A stretch of DNA of 54,687 nt from Serratia sp. M24T3 (GTDB lineage Bacteria; Pseudomonadota; Gammaproteobacteria; Enterobacterales; Enterobacteriaceae): positions 1 through 54,687 of the forward strand of contig NZ_AJHJ01000030.1 of the NCBI RefSeq assembly GCF_000257645.1, read 5' to 3'. The notes under the pieces are model-generated. The model made no database searches, was not told the DNA's origin, and saw nothing but the letters and a program-made list of their open reading frames with translations. Numbering within the stretch: position 1 is the first letter of the stretch; each line of letters starts with the position of its first letter. Positions 8,586-16,880 of the stretch are shown piece by piece. The translations under genes were made by a program, and so were the position numbers.

Positions 8586-8760
8586 ACCGAGAGGGTATCA
8601 GTATTTCGGTTCGATGGCATCGGGGAAGTCGGTTTGCGCAAGCTTGCAGTGGGGAATTGCGAGAGGGCGCGCAATTTCACTTTTGCTTGAAGGTGCGGGA
8701 TTTGTTGATATATTCACCCGCTTTTATAAGCGGATGAATATTAGAATAAAATCATCAAGA

Positions 8761-10125
8761 TCAGGAACAGATCTCATAGCAAGGCACATAAGCCGTGCCA
8801 GGTAGTTTCATACGATGCTGAGCTACAAAACCTTGTAACAAGCTGTCCATCTTCTTCATCAGCAGCGGATCGCCATGCAGCTTGAACCGCCCGTTTTTTT
8901 GAATCGCGCGAATGCCCACTTCTTTGACATTACCGGCCACAATGCCCGAAAATGCGCGGCGTAAAGCGGCTGCCAGCTGCTCTGGTGGCTGGTTGAGATG
9001 CAGATTGAGATTAGCCATATTTTCATGGCTTGGCTCAAACGGCAGCTGCAAATCTGGCGCGATACGAATCGACCAGTTGAAGCTGTAAGCATCGCCACTG
9101 TTACGACGGTTTTCTTTTACCAACGGCATGGCGCGCTTGAGCTGCCGTGCCACCTCGGTCGGATCGTCAATAATAATGGTGTAATGCTTTTGCGCTTCGT
9201 CGCCCAGCGTTTCGCGGATAAACGCGTCGAGCACGGTGAAGTAGTCAGCGCTTTCTTTCGGACCGGTGAGGATCAGCGGCAGTACCTGATCACTGTTGGC
9301 CGGATCCATCAGAATCCCCAGCAAATACAGCAACTCTTCCGCTGTGCCCACGCCACCAGGGAATATGATGATGCCATGAGCAATACGCACAAAGGCCTCT
9401 AGACGTTTCTCGATATCTGGCATGATCACCAGCTCGTTTACCAGCGGGTTAGGCGGCTCGGCGGCAATGATTGACGGTTCGGTCATCCCGATGAAACGGC
9501 TGTTTTTATAGCGCTGCTGTGCGTGGCCGACGGCGGCGCCTTTCATCGGAGCTTCCATCGCGCCAGGACCGCATCCGGTACAGATATTCAGTTCGCGCAG
9601 ACCCAACTGGCTACCGACGTTGCGTGCATACTGATATTCGATTTCGTTAATCGAATGGCCGCCCCAGCACACCACCATATTGGGGTCTTCATCCAGATGC
9701 AGGGTGCGGGCGTTGCGCAGGATGGAGAACACCAGGTTAGTTAGCTGGACAGAGTCCGTCAGGTCGAGATCCTGATAACGCCCTGCACTGCTGAGCTGCG
9801 CGTTGACGAACAGAATATCTCTCAACACCGCAAACAGGTTGGCCTGCAACGAGCGGATAATTCGCCCGTCGACAAACGCTTCTTCAGGCGGGTTTACCAG
9901 TTCAAGTTTTACGCCACGTTCGCGACGTAATACGTTGATATCAAAGCTTTCAAAGCGGTCCAGCAACTCTTTGCTGCTGTCAGTCTGACTGCCACTGTTG
10001 AGCACAGCCAAAGAACAATTACGGAAGAGGCGATATAAGTCGCTGCTCGCAGTGCGTTTGAGCATGTCCACTTCCAACTGAGACAACAAATCCATTGAGC
10101 CAAGTGGGCTGATATGTGTAATCAA
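8761..10125 (-). CDS. ppnN: Nucleotide 5'-monophosphate nucleosidase PpnN (YgdH)
   Basis: PpnN hydrolyses purine and pyrimidine nucleoside monophosphates to base and ribose-5-phosphate and is stimulated by (p)ppGpp in E. coli. The 454-aa protein has a LOG-type Rossmann core with the signature [13 protein letters not shown] (PGGVGT at residues 256-261) and the upstream [14 protein letters not shown] segment. N- and C-terminal extensions typical of PpnN flank the core. The length equals E. coli YgdH. A 127-bp gap separates it from queF on the same strand. Confidence 0.95.
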   Translation of the reverse strand: MITHISPLGSMDLLSQLEVDMLKRTASSDLYRLFRNCSLAVLNSGSQTDSSKELLDRFESFDINVLRRERGVKLELVNPPEEAFVDGRIIRSLQANLFAVLRDILFVNAQLSSAGRYQDLDLTDSVQLTNLVFSILRNARTLHLDEDPNMVVCWGGHSINEIEYQYARNVGSQLGLRELNICTGCGPGAMEAPMKGAAVGHAQQRYKNSRFIGMTEPSIIAAEPPNPLVNELVIMPDIEKRLEAFVRIAHGIIIFPGGVGTAEELLYLLGILMDPANSDQVLPLILTGPKESADYFTVLDAFIRETLGDEAQKHYTIIIDDPTEVARQLKRAMPLVKENRRNSGDAYSFNWSIRIAPDLQLPFEPSHENMANLNLHLNQPPEQLAAALRRAFSGIVAGNVKEVGIRAIQKNGRFKLHGDPLLMKKMDSLLQGFVAQHRMKLPGTAYVPCYEICS

Positions 10126-10252
10126 AGTTGCTCCTTATTAACGCCGCGTTAATGATGTTTTGCGTGCTTGTTATTCTTTAACAGTAAACCTGTCCATAGG
10201 CTTTTACCATTGCTCGCCGACTGACAGCTCAGTTCTTGAACAAAGTGGGGCG

Positions 10253-11098
10253 TTATTGCCTGACAAGCCGCGCATTGGAAGGCTCAAACAGGAAATTCGC
10301 CCGCCATGGATTGATATCCAGACCGCCGCGGCGGGTGTATCGTGCGTAAACTGCCAGGCGTGTTGGCTGGCAGAAATGCAGCAGGTCGTTAAAGATGCGC
10401 TCAACGCACTGCTCGTGGAATTCGTTATGATTTCGAAATGACACCAGATAACGCAGCAGGGCTTCGCGATCGATAGCCGGCCCGCGATACTGGATTTGCA
10501 CCGAACCCCAATCGGGTTGATGGGTTATCAGGCAGTTGGATTTCAGCAAATGGCTGACCAGCGTTTCGTCGACTATTTTGTCACTGGTCGCATCAAGCAG
10601 ATAATCGGTGCTGAAGGCATAATCTGTGATTTCAATATCTTGTGCGTCAATGCAAATCCCGGCGAGGCGGCCAATCGGCGCGCCTTCAACCTCACTCAAA
10701 GGGCGCAGGGCAACACTGACCTTACCCTGCGCACAGGCGCCGAGGTCGCTTTCCAAAGTACGTTGAACACTGGCCCAGTCATCAAATTTTGTCTGATTAA
10801 AGCTGTTGAGATAGAGTTTAAAGCTCTTGGACTCGATCAGACTTGCGCTGTCTGCTTCCAGGCTGATTTCACCTACGGCGACCTGCGGCAAGCCCTTGGC
10901 GTTGAGCCATGACAGCTCGTACATCGTCCAGATATCTGCGCCGTGAAAAGGTAATGAATCTGGATACAAGCCAAGCGGCTCACGGTTCATGCTGCGAGGC
11001 ACTGCCTGAAGCAGAGTGGCGTCATACTGATCGCGATAAGGTGTCGCTTTGCCGAGAGTCAGTTGAGAAAGAGCGGGGTTATCCTGATAGGAAGACAT
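10253..11098 (-). CDS. queF: NADPH-dependent 7-cyano-7-deazaguanine reductase QueF
   Basis: QueF reduces preQ0 to preQ1 with two NADPH in queuosine biosynthesis. The 281-aa protein is the long bimodular type. It has catalytic Cys189 in [13 protein letters not shown], with Asp196 in the same motif, and a C-terminal [13 protein letters not shown] segment with the conserved substrate glutamate region. Length and sequence agree with E. coli QueF (282 aa). It lies next to syd in divergent orientation, as in E. coli. Confidence 0.96.
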   Translation of the reverse strand: MSSYQDNPALSQLTLGKATPYRDQYDATLLQAVPRSMNREPLGLYPDSLPFHGADIWTMYELSWLNAKGLPQVAVGEISLEADSASLIESKSFKLYLNSFNQTKFDDWASVQRTLESDLGACAQGKVSVALRPLSEVEGAPIGRLAGICIDAQDIEITDYAFSTDYLLDATSDKIVDETLVSHLLKSNCLITHQPDWGSVQIQYRGPAIDREALLRYLVSFRNHNEFHEQCVERIFNDLLHFCQPTRLAVYARYTRRGGLDINPWRANFLFEPSNARLVRQ

Positions 11099-11190
11099 GC
11101 TGTCACCTTGATAAGAGATTGGTACAATAAAAAATAAATTGCGTTTGACCCTAGTTTAACGCACTGCTGACCCTGAAGATGAGAAAAAAT

Positions 11191-11739
11191 ATGGACCTTG
11201 AAGTTTCTGAAGCCCTGCGGGGGTTTACTCAGCGCTATGTTGACCTGTGGCAGCAGAAAACGGGCAATGCTCCTGCCAGTGAAGAACTCTTCGGTGTGGA
11301 GTCCTCGTGCACTATTAGTCGCAGTGAAAATCACGTTTTTTGGCTTCCTCGGCCTTTTACACCGCCGTCTGAACTTGCTAACGTTGAAAGAGCGCTTGAT
11401 TTGAAGCTGCGTCCGGAAGCTCATGCCTTTTATACCTCACAGTTTTCCGGTGATATGCATGCCAGCTATCTTAATCATACATTTACCTTGGTTCAGGTCT
11501 GGAGTGAGGATGATTTTATCCGCCTACAGGAAAATTTAATTGGCCATTTGCTCACGCAAAAACGTCTCAAGCTTGAACCCACTGTTTTTCTGGCGACTAC
11601 CGATTCGGAATTAATGCTACTCTCTTTAAGTAATTTAACCGGTGAAGTCATGCTGGAAGAGTTCGGCAGTAAAAAAAGAACGATCCTCTCGTCATCATTG
11701 TCCGAATTCCTTACAATGCTGGTCCCGCAAGTTCCCTGA
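11191..11739 (+). CDS. syd: SecY-interacting protein Syd
   Basis: Syd is a small protein that binds SecY at the inner face of the cytoplasmic membrane and acts as a proofreader of the SecYEG translocon. The chosen ATG at 11191 gives a 182-aa protein aligned with the E. coli start; an ATG four codons upstream at 11179 has a poorer ribosome-binding site. Recognisable blocks are [29 protein letters not shown] and [14 protein letters not shown]. It is divergent from queF and directly upstream of csrB, the E. coli arrangement. Confidence 0.94.
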   Translation: MDLEVSEALRGFTQRYVDLWQQKTGNAPASEELFGVESSCTISRSENHVFWLPRPFTPPSELANVERALDLKLRPEAHAFYTSQFSGDMHASYLNHTFTLVQVWSEDDFIRLQENLIGHLLTQKRLKLEPTVFLATTDSELMLLSLSNLTGEVMLEEFGSKKRTILSSSLSEFLTMLVPQVP

Positions 11740-11770
11740 TTAAGTCTAAGGGAAATTTGGCTTACAACCT

Positions 11771-11811
11771 TGTGAGAGATCTCTTACAAACTCTGTAAGA
11801 GATCTCTTATA
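11771..11811. promoter_or_regulatory. Two UvrY/SirA (GacA-type) boxes upstream of csrB
   Basis: tgtgagagatctcttaca (11771-11788) is an 18-bp palindrome identical to the inverted repeat reported as the UvrY-binding element far upstream of csrB in E. coli, as I recall it. A second near copy, tgtaagagatctcttata, occupies 11794-11811, with centres 23 bp apart. They lie about 150-190 bp before the csrB start at 11960, the usual distance for BarA/UvrY activation. Two further TGTAAG half-sites occur near 11894-11910. Confidence 0.85.
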
Positions 11812-11924
11812 TTTCCTGCTAATAATTTCCGTGTTAATTATAATATTAACTATAAAACATAAGCTTAACCTATGTTGGCTCTCTTGGGGGGTATGTAAGG
11901 ATAATGTAAGTCATACCGCTAGCC

Positions 11925-11953
11925 TTGTCACAAACCTCAAAATCGACGATTCT
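11925..11953 (+). promoter_or_regulatory. csrB core promoter
   Basis: TTGTCA (11925-11930) and GATTCT (11948-11953) are separated by 17 nt and end 6 nt before the predicted csrB start GTCGAAAGG at 11960. The weak -10 fits an activator-dependent promoter with the UvrY boxes upstream. Confidence 0.6.
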
Positions 11954-11959
11954 AAGTTT

Positions 11960-12317
11960 GTCGAAAGGAAGGCATGAGACAGAGCATTAGGATGATGACT
12001 GTTTCATAAAGAAGAGGACGACTCAGGAAGAGTCAGGATCGCATCGGATTATGCAAGGAAGTTTCAGGAAGAAACAAGGGACACCTCCAGGATGGAGATT
12101 GAGAGCCAAAACAGGAGTTTGGTGGGTCAGGAAGACTAAAGGATGAATGTCAGGATGACTAGGACGATACGTCAGGATGAAAGTTGGACGCTGCAAGGGA
12201 TGGCTGGTTAGGATAACCATAGGACAAGTTTTCACGGATTGAGCAGGGAGCACACAGGTAGCTGGATTGCTATAAAACGAACCGGGGGTACTGTCCAAAC
12301 AGTACCCCCAACTTTTT
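11960..12317 (+). ncRNA. csrB: CsrB regulatory RNA (CsrA-sequestering)
   Basis: The ~358-nt segment contains about two dozen GGA motifs, mostly as caGGAtga or caGGAag in short hairpin loops. This is the hallmark of CsrB-type RNAs that titrate the translational regulator CsrA. Blocks acacctccaggatggaga, ggtgggtcaggaag and gagcagggagcacac match E. coli CsrB in the same order. The 3' end has gctggat..gctataaaacgaaccggg before the terminator, also as in E. coli. The location just downstream of syd is the E. coli csrB site. The start is set by the promoter and the GTCGA-type 5' end. Open frames on the opposite strand here are not genes. Confidence 0.95.
12284..12317 (+). terminator. csrB Rho-independent terminator
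   Basis: gggggtactgt (12284-12294) pairs perfectly with acagtaccccc (12299-12309) and is followed by aactttttgg. It is the 3' hairpin of CsrB and may also insulate it from the oppositely oriented transporter gene. Confidence 0.9.
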
Positions 12318-12346
12318 GGATTTTTCCTCGAGTTAATCCCCCGAGA

Positions 12347-13594
12347 TTACCCAATAGCGCCAAGACTATCTTCTTTCTTGCCTTGCGTTTTTGGCAGTAG
12401 GAAAACAGTGGCAATGATATCCAGTAAATAAATAGCCGCCAGCAGGCTAATTGCCGCAGTGAAGGCGACCTTTGATGCCAGCATGCCAATCACTAACGGA
12501 CCAAACCCCCCGACCCCACGCCCTAGATTAAATAATACGTTCTGCGCCGTAGCGCGCACGTTGACTGGGTAACTGTCAGAAATAAGGCCACCGTAGCCGC
12601 CAATCATGCCATTTACAAACAGGCCCATGACTGCACCGGCAAACAGCATCACTATTGGGTCGGTCAACTGCGCGTAAACGATGACCATTATCACCGCGCC
12701 AACTTGATAAATCAGGAAAATTTTCCAGCGCGCAAAGCGATCGGAGAGCACGCCAAACAGCTAGATTCCGAGCGTCATACCGATTACGGTCACGGCAGTC
12801 CATAACCCAGATTTAGTCAGCGAAAAACCAAAGTTTTTGGAAAGGTAGCTAGGCATCCAAATCATCAGGCCGTAATAACCGAAGTTTTGCACGGAGGTGA
12901 GGATCAAAATGCCTAAACTACATTTTGTCGTCTCACTATCTTTAAAAAGCAGGCGCAGGCGTGCCATCAGCGATTCTTGCCTGGTTGACGCAGATTGTTT
13001 AATAAACTCTTCAGGTTCACCCATAGTTCTGCGGATCAGGAAAGAGAGCATAGCGGGAAGCAGTCCAACCAGAAACATTCCGCGCCAGCCGATCAAGCCC
13101 AGCAGCAGCGGGGTGAGGAACGCTGCCATCAGCACGCCCAACTGCCACCCCATACCAACATAGGCCGAGGCTCGATTGCGCTTTTCAACTGGCCAGGCTT
13201 CGGCAATCAGTGCCATGCCAATACCAAATTCTCCTCCCAGACCGACGCCAGCCAGCGTGCGGTAGGTCAGCAGATCCCAATAGCCCTGAGCCACGGCGCA
13301 CAGTCCGGTGAACAGTGAGAACATCAAAATAGTAAAAGTGAGTACGCGGATACGGCCAAATCGGTCGCTAATCGGTCCGAAAATGACGCCCCCGAGCACT
13401 GCGCCTATCAGCGTCCAGGTTACCAGCGATCCGCTTTGCGAAGCATCAAGGTGAAGTTCGCTGGCAATGGCCGGTAGCATAAAGCCCAAAATAAGTAGGT
13501 CAAAACCGTCCATCGCATAGCCGGAGACGGAGGCAATCATGGCTTTAACGGGGGTTGCGCGTTTTTTAGTAGGTGTTATCGGTTTCGCAGGCAT
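12347..13594 (-). pseudogene. MFS metabolite:H+ symporter gene interrupted by an amber codon
   Basis: The minus-strand frame encodes a 12-segment major facilitator protein of the sugar-acid/sialate/aromatic-acid symporter type. It has a charged N-terminus (MPAKPITPTKK) and the first helix motif GYAMDGFDLLILGFML. The loop 2-3 motif is GPISDRFGRIR, and a GEFGIGMALIAEAWP segment follows. Codon 278 (12763-12761) is TAG, in frame, with full similarity continuing directly as LFGVLSDRFARWK to the stop at 12347. Without this codon the protein would be about 415 aa. The expected residue in related transporters is probably tryptophan (GIWLFG), so a single G-to-A change would explain it. Either the gene is newly inactivated, the base is a sequencing error, or an amber suppressor reads it. 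E. coli has no transporter gene between csrB and yqcC. The exact substrate cannot be told. Confidence 0.85.
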
Positions 13595-13808
13595 CTTTAA
13601 AGTCGGTTAATGTAAAGTGCGCCTATATTGCCCGTAGCTTTATTGCAGTACCAGTATGAAAAACTGATAGTTGATTGTTGGGGGCTATGCTTAATAAAAA
13701 GTTTTGCCCGTCGCGCAGAAATTTGGGGAGCCGCGCCTTCAGTGCTATGCTTTGCCCCTTTTACGCGCGCCCCTCCAACCCGCCCGTATGTAATGCAGAG
13801 AGTGATCG

Positions 13809-14123
13809 ATGAGTACAGAAAACCAGGTCCGCGAAATATTGCAGGATATTGAGCAAGTTATGCGTGAACTGTCTCTATGGCAGCCGATGCCGCCTGAGCC
13901 AGATGCATTCGAAAGTAAAGAACCTTTTTCGGTAGATACCATGTCGGCCGAGCAGTGGTTGCAGTGGGTGTTGATCCCGCGCATGCACGCAATTCTGGCC
14001 GCCGAGGCGAGTTTACCGACCCGTTTTGCCATTACTCCTTATTATGAAATGGCTCTGCCCGATCAGATTCGCCTGCATAATGAGCTGCAACGCCTTGATG
14101 ATTTACTGAACATAGAAGACTGA
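13809..14123 (+). CDS. yqcC: YqcC family protein (DUF446)
   Basis: This is a 104-aa soluble protein with the YqcC fold family features EQWLQWVLIPRMHAIL and a helical C-terminus. No enzymatic motif is visible and the function is unknown. Its stop codon is one base from the truC ATG, so it is coupled to truC, as in E. coli. The ~210 bp upstream contain its promoter region but no further gene. Confidence 0.92.
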   Translation: MSTENQVREILQDIEQVMRELSLWQPMPPEPDAFESKEPFSVDTMSAEQWLQWVLIPRMHAILAAEASLPTRFAITPYYEMALPDQIRLHNELQRLDDLLNIED

Positions 14124-14124
14124 C

Positions 14125-14895
14125 ATGCTGGAAATTTTGTATCAGGACGAGCATTTGATCGCGGTGAACAAGCCTGCGGGTATGCTGGTCCATCGTAGTT
14201 GGCTTGACCGGCATGAAACCGTTTTTGTGATGCAAACTCTGCGCGATCAGATTGGTCAGCACGTGTTTACCGTGCATCGTCTTGATAAACCGACCTCAGG
14301 CGTATTGTTGCTGGCATTGTCGAGCGAGGTTGCGCGTTTGCTTTCACAGCAGTTTGAACTTCACCAAATGAACAAGGTTTATCACGCCGTGGTGCGGGGT
14401 TACGTGATGGAAGATGGCACGGTCGATTACGCGCTGACTGAAGAGCAGGACAAAATTGCCGACAAGTTTGCGACTCAGGATAAACCGGCCCAGCCAGCAG
14501 TCAGCCATTATCGCGTATTGGCTCGAAAAGAGATGCCAGTAGCCATTGGCAAGTACGAAACTGCGCGCTATAGCCTGGTCGAGTTAACGCCGGAAACCGG
14601 GCGTAAGCATCAACTGCGTCGTCATATGACGCATTTGCGGCATCCAATTATCGGCGATACGGCACACGGTGACCTCAAGCAGAATCGCGGTATGGCACAG
14701 CATTTTGACTGTTCGGGATTGATGCTGCATGCCAGCCGTATGCAGCTGGATCATCCGATTACCGGCGAACCATTGACGATCACTGCGCCGTGGGACAGCC
14801 GCTGGCAGCAGTTAGTAACACGCTTTGACTGGCTAGGCTGCGCGAGCGAGTTGGAAAGGGTTGAGTTTCCTGAGCAGGCGGGTCAGGATAGTTAA
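14125..14895 (+). CDS. truC: tRNA pseudouridine(65) synthase TruC
   Basis: TruC isomerises U65 in the T-stem of some tRNAs. The 256-aa protein belongs to the RluA family. The active-site motif [14 protein letters not shown] includes catalytic Asp54, and the characteristic [22 protein letters not shown] block follows near residues 155-177. It is the middle gene of yqcC-truC-yqcA, with 1 and 32 nt spacing to its neighbours. Confidence 0.96.
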   Translation: MLEILYQDEHLIAVNKPAGMLVHRSWLDRHETVFVMQTLRDQIGQHVFTVHRLDKPTSGVLLLALSSEVARLLSQQFELHQMNKVYHAVVRGYVMEDGTVDYALTEEQDKIADKFATQDKPAQPAVSHYRVLARKEMPVAIGKYETARYSLVELTPETGRKHQLRRHMTHLRHPIIGDTAHGDLKQNRGMAQHFDCSGLMLHASRMQLDHPITGEPLTITAPWDSRWQQLVTRFDWLGCASELERVEFPEQAGQDS

Positions 14896-14927
14896 CAATT
14901 CAGGATTCAATTAAGGGAGAAATCGGT

Positions 14928-15377
14928 ATGGCTGAGATTGGTATTTTTGTAGGTACCGTTTACGGGAATGCGTTGTTGGTGGCGGAAGAAGCCGAAACAC
15001 TGCTCAAGAAGCAGGGGCATCAGGTTAAAGTGTTTGAAGAAGGCACGTTGGAAGCCTGGCAATATTATCGCCATCATTACGTGTTAATCGTTACCTCAAC
15101 CACTGGTCAGGCCGATTTACCCGACAGTATTGCACCTTTGTATGAGGCAATTCGCGACAAGATTGGCTATCAGCCCGAGCTGCGTTATGGCCTGATTGCG
15201 CTCGGCGACAGCAGCTATGATTTCTTCTGTGGCGGCGGTCATAAGATGGATGACATGCTGCAAGAGCAGGGGGCAAATCGCATGGGCGAAATGCTGGAGA
15301 TCGATGCGATTGAACACCCAGAGCCAGAATTGGTAGCACTGCCATGGGTTGAGAAATGGGCGACGCAAATCGTCTAA
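14928..15377 (+). CDS. yqcA: Flavodoxin YqcA (MioC-like)
   Basis: This is a 149-aa short-chain flavodoxin-like protein that should bind FMN and carry electrons in the cytoplasm. The phosphate-binding loop region [16 protein letters not shown] at residues 8-23 and the [17 protein letters not shown] segment are typical. A good ribosome-binding site (aaggga) lies upstream of the ATG. It is the last gene of its operon. The stop codon is followed directly by a diverged ERIC-like repeat. Confidence 0.93.
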   Translation: MAEIGIFVGTVYGNALLVAEEAETLLKKQGHQVKVFEEGTLEAWQYYRHHYVLIVTSTTGQADLPDSIAPLYEAIRDKIGYQPELRYGLIALGDSSYDFFCGGGHKMDDMLQEQGANRMGEMLEIDAIEHPEPELVALPWVEKWATQIV

Positions 15378-15505
15378 TCTTGATCATCTTTCGAGCTTGT
15401 CTGCCCTCGTGCCCCCCAGTAACTGAATCGTGTGTCAGTTACTGAGGGTCAGTGAGTTATCGCCTTCCTGCCCCTCGGAATCTTTGAGTCTTCATTCAAG
15501 AGTAC
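15378..15505. repeat. Diverged ERIC-like repeat downstream of yqcA
   Basis: The ~127-bp stretch begins with a tcttgatcatc...gagcttgt block. It has the central palindrome ccagtaactga...tcagttactg and ends with cgccttcctgcccctcggaatctttgag, the same order as the ERIC units elsewhere in the window. Sequence identity is low, so the assignment is tentative. It lies exactly between the two blocks that are separate in E. coli. Confidence 0.5.
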
Positions 15506-15517
15506 CAAAGAAAATAT

Positions 15518-15907
15518 TTATCGCCCGCTGGTCAGTTTTTCGAGGTCAGATTCAATCTCGGAAATCTTGTTGGCAACAACAGATTCCAGGTGACGCAGGT
15601 CATCGAGAATTTTGCGCTTAAGATCGACTTCAATTTGTTCGCGCTGGCAGATTTGGTCCAGCTCGTCGATGACATAGCGGAGATTGGGGCTAATCTCGTT
15701 AATCTCTTTATAACCTTGTCCGGCATTGTCTGCGGCGATGGTTTTGCGCTGACGCGGGTATTTGAATTTTACGCTTTTGGCAAAAAACTCACCTTTGTCT
15801 TTACGGAAGTAAATCTTGAGAATGTCGTTATTTGCTTCTTGACGCAGACTGTAGCGATCCACGTCATCAGGATTAGTGATCCCCAAGCCTTTCAGATTGT
15901 CATACAT
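15518..15907 (-). CDS. yaeH: DUF3461 family protein YaeH
   Basis: This is a 129-aa soluble protein conserved in gamma-proteobacteria. It begins [20 protein letters not shown], as in E. coli YaeH, and has a basic central region ([21 protein letters not shown]) and a coiled-coil-like acidic C-terminus. No enzymatic motif is seen and the function is unknown. As in E. coli it neighbours dapD. Confidence 0.93.
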   Translation of the reverse strand: MYDNLKGLGITNPDDVDRYSLRQEANNDILKIYFRKDKGEFFAKSVKFKYPRQRKTIAADNAGQGYKEINEISPNLRYVIDELDQICQREQIEVDLKRKILDDLRHLESVVANKISEIESDLEKLTSGR

Positions 15908-15966
15908 GCGGCACCTTCCTTTTATTGTTTAAACTTATCGTTTACACCAAAACGCCGAAAACACCT

Positions 15967-15992
15967 TAAAAAAAGCGGGTTAATAAACCCGC
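15967..15992 (-). terminator. dapD Rho-independent terminator
   Basis: On the minus strand gcgggtt-tatt-aacccgc is followed by a run of seven U (15974-15968 read in reverse). It lies 10 nt after the dapD stop codon. Confidence 0.85.
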
Positions 15993-16001
15993 CTCTCTAG
16001 T

Positions 16002-16823
16002 TTAGTCGATAGAGCGTAATAACTCATTAAGGCCGGTTTTGCCTAACGTTTTGGCATCAACCTTTTTAACGATCACTGCACAGTACAGGCTATATTTGCC
16101 ATCTTTTGACGGCAGATTGCCTGAAACTACCACTGAACCTGCGGGAACGCGACCGTAATGGATTTCACCCGTTTCGCGGTCATAAATTTTGGTACTCTGG
16201 CCGATGTAAACGCCCATGGAAATCACACAGCCGTCTTCAACAATTACGCCTTCGACAATTTCTGAACGCGCGCCGATGAAGCAGTTGTCGCCGATGATGG
16301 TCGGGTTGGCCTGCAGTGGTTCCAGCACGCCGCCGATGCCTACGCCGCCAGAAAGATGCACGTTTTTACCGATTTGCGCACATGAACCCACTGTAGCCCA
16401 GGTATCAACCATAGTGCCTTCATCCACGTAGGCGCCGATATTCACATATGACGGCATCAGAACCACGTTGCGCGCAATGAACGAACCTTTGCGCACGGCG
16501 GCGGGAGGTACTACGCGAAAGCCTTCACGTTTGAAGCGCGCTTCGTCATAGTCGGCAAATTTCATGGGTACTTTGTCGTAGAAACGGTTTTCCGCGCCTT
16601 CCATCACTTCATTATCATTGATGCGGAAAGAGAGCAGTACCGCCTTTTTCAACCATTGATGGGTCACCCACTCGCCGTCAATCTTCTCGGCAACGCGCAG
16701 TTCGCCGCTGTCGATTTTATTGATAACCAGGTTAACCGCGTCGCGTGTTGCGTTGTCAACGTTAGCCGGAGTTATGTCGGCACGGCGCTCGAAGGCCTGT
16801 TCAATGACGGTTTGCAATTCCAT
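16002..16823 (-). CDS. dapD: 2,3,4,5-tetrahydropyridine-2,6-dicarboxylate N-succinyltransferase
   Basis: DapD transfers a succinyl group from succinyl-CoA to tetrahydrodipicolinate in the lysine/diaminopimelate pathway. The ATG at 16823 ([14 protein letters not shown]) aligns with the E. coli start and gives 273 aa; an upstream in-frame ATG at 16868 lacks similarity. The C-terminal half has the hexapeptide repeats of a left-handed beta helix ([32 protein letters not shown]). The C-terminus [21 protein letters not shown] is typical. Confidence 0.97.
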   Translation of the reverse strand: MELQTVIEQAFERRADITPANVDNATRDAVNLVINKIDSGELRVAEKIDGEWVTHQWLKKAVLLSFRINDNEVMEGAENRFYDKVPMKFADYDEARFKREGFRVVPPAAVRKGSFIARNVVLMPSYVNIGAYVDEGTMVDTWATVGSCAQIGKNVHLSGGVGIGGVLEPLQANPTIIGDNCFIGARSEIVEGVIVEDGCVISMGVYIGQSTKIYDRETGEIHYGRVPAGSVVVSGNLPSKDGKYSLYCAVIVKKVDAKTLGKTGLNELLRSID

Positions 16824-16880
16824 ACTATTCTCTTTATCTGCTAGTGATGTTGAAAGTAAAAAAGCCAAGCGTTATTTGTA

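Noticed and set aside
12023-12298. A 91-codon minus-strand open frame within the csrB region
   Set aside because: The frame is antisense to CsrB; its repeated Thr/His/Pro pattern comes from the repeated GGA motifs. No ribosome-binding site or protein family is recognisable.
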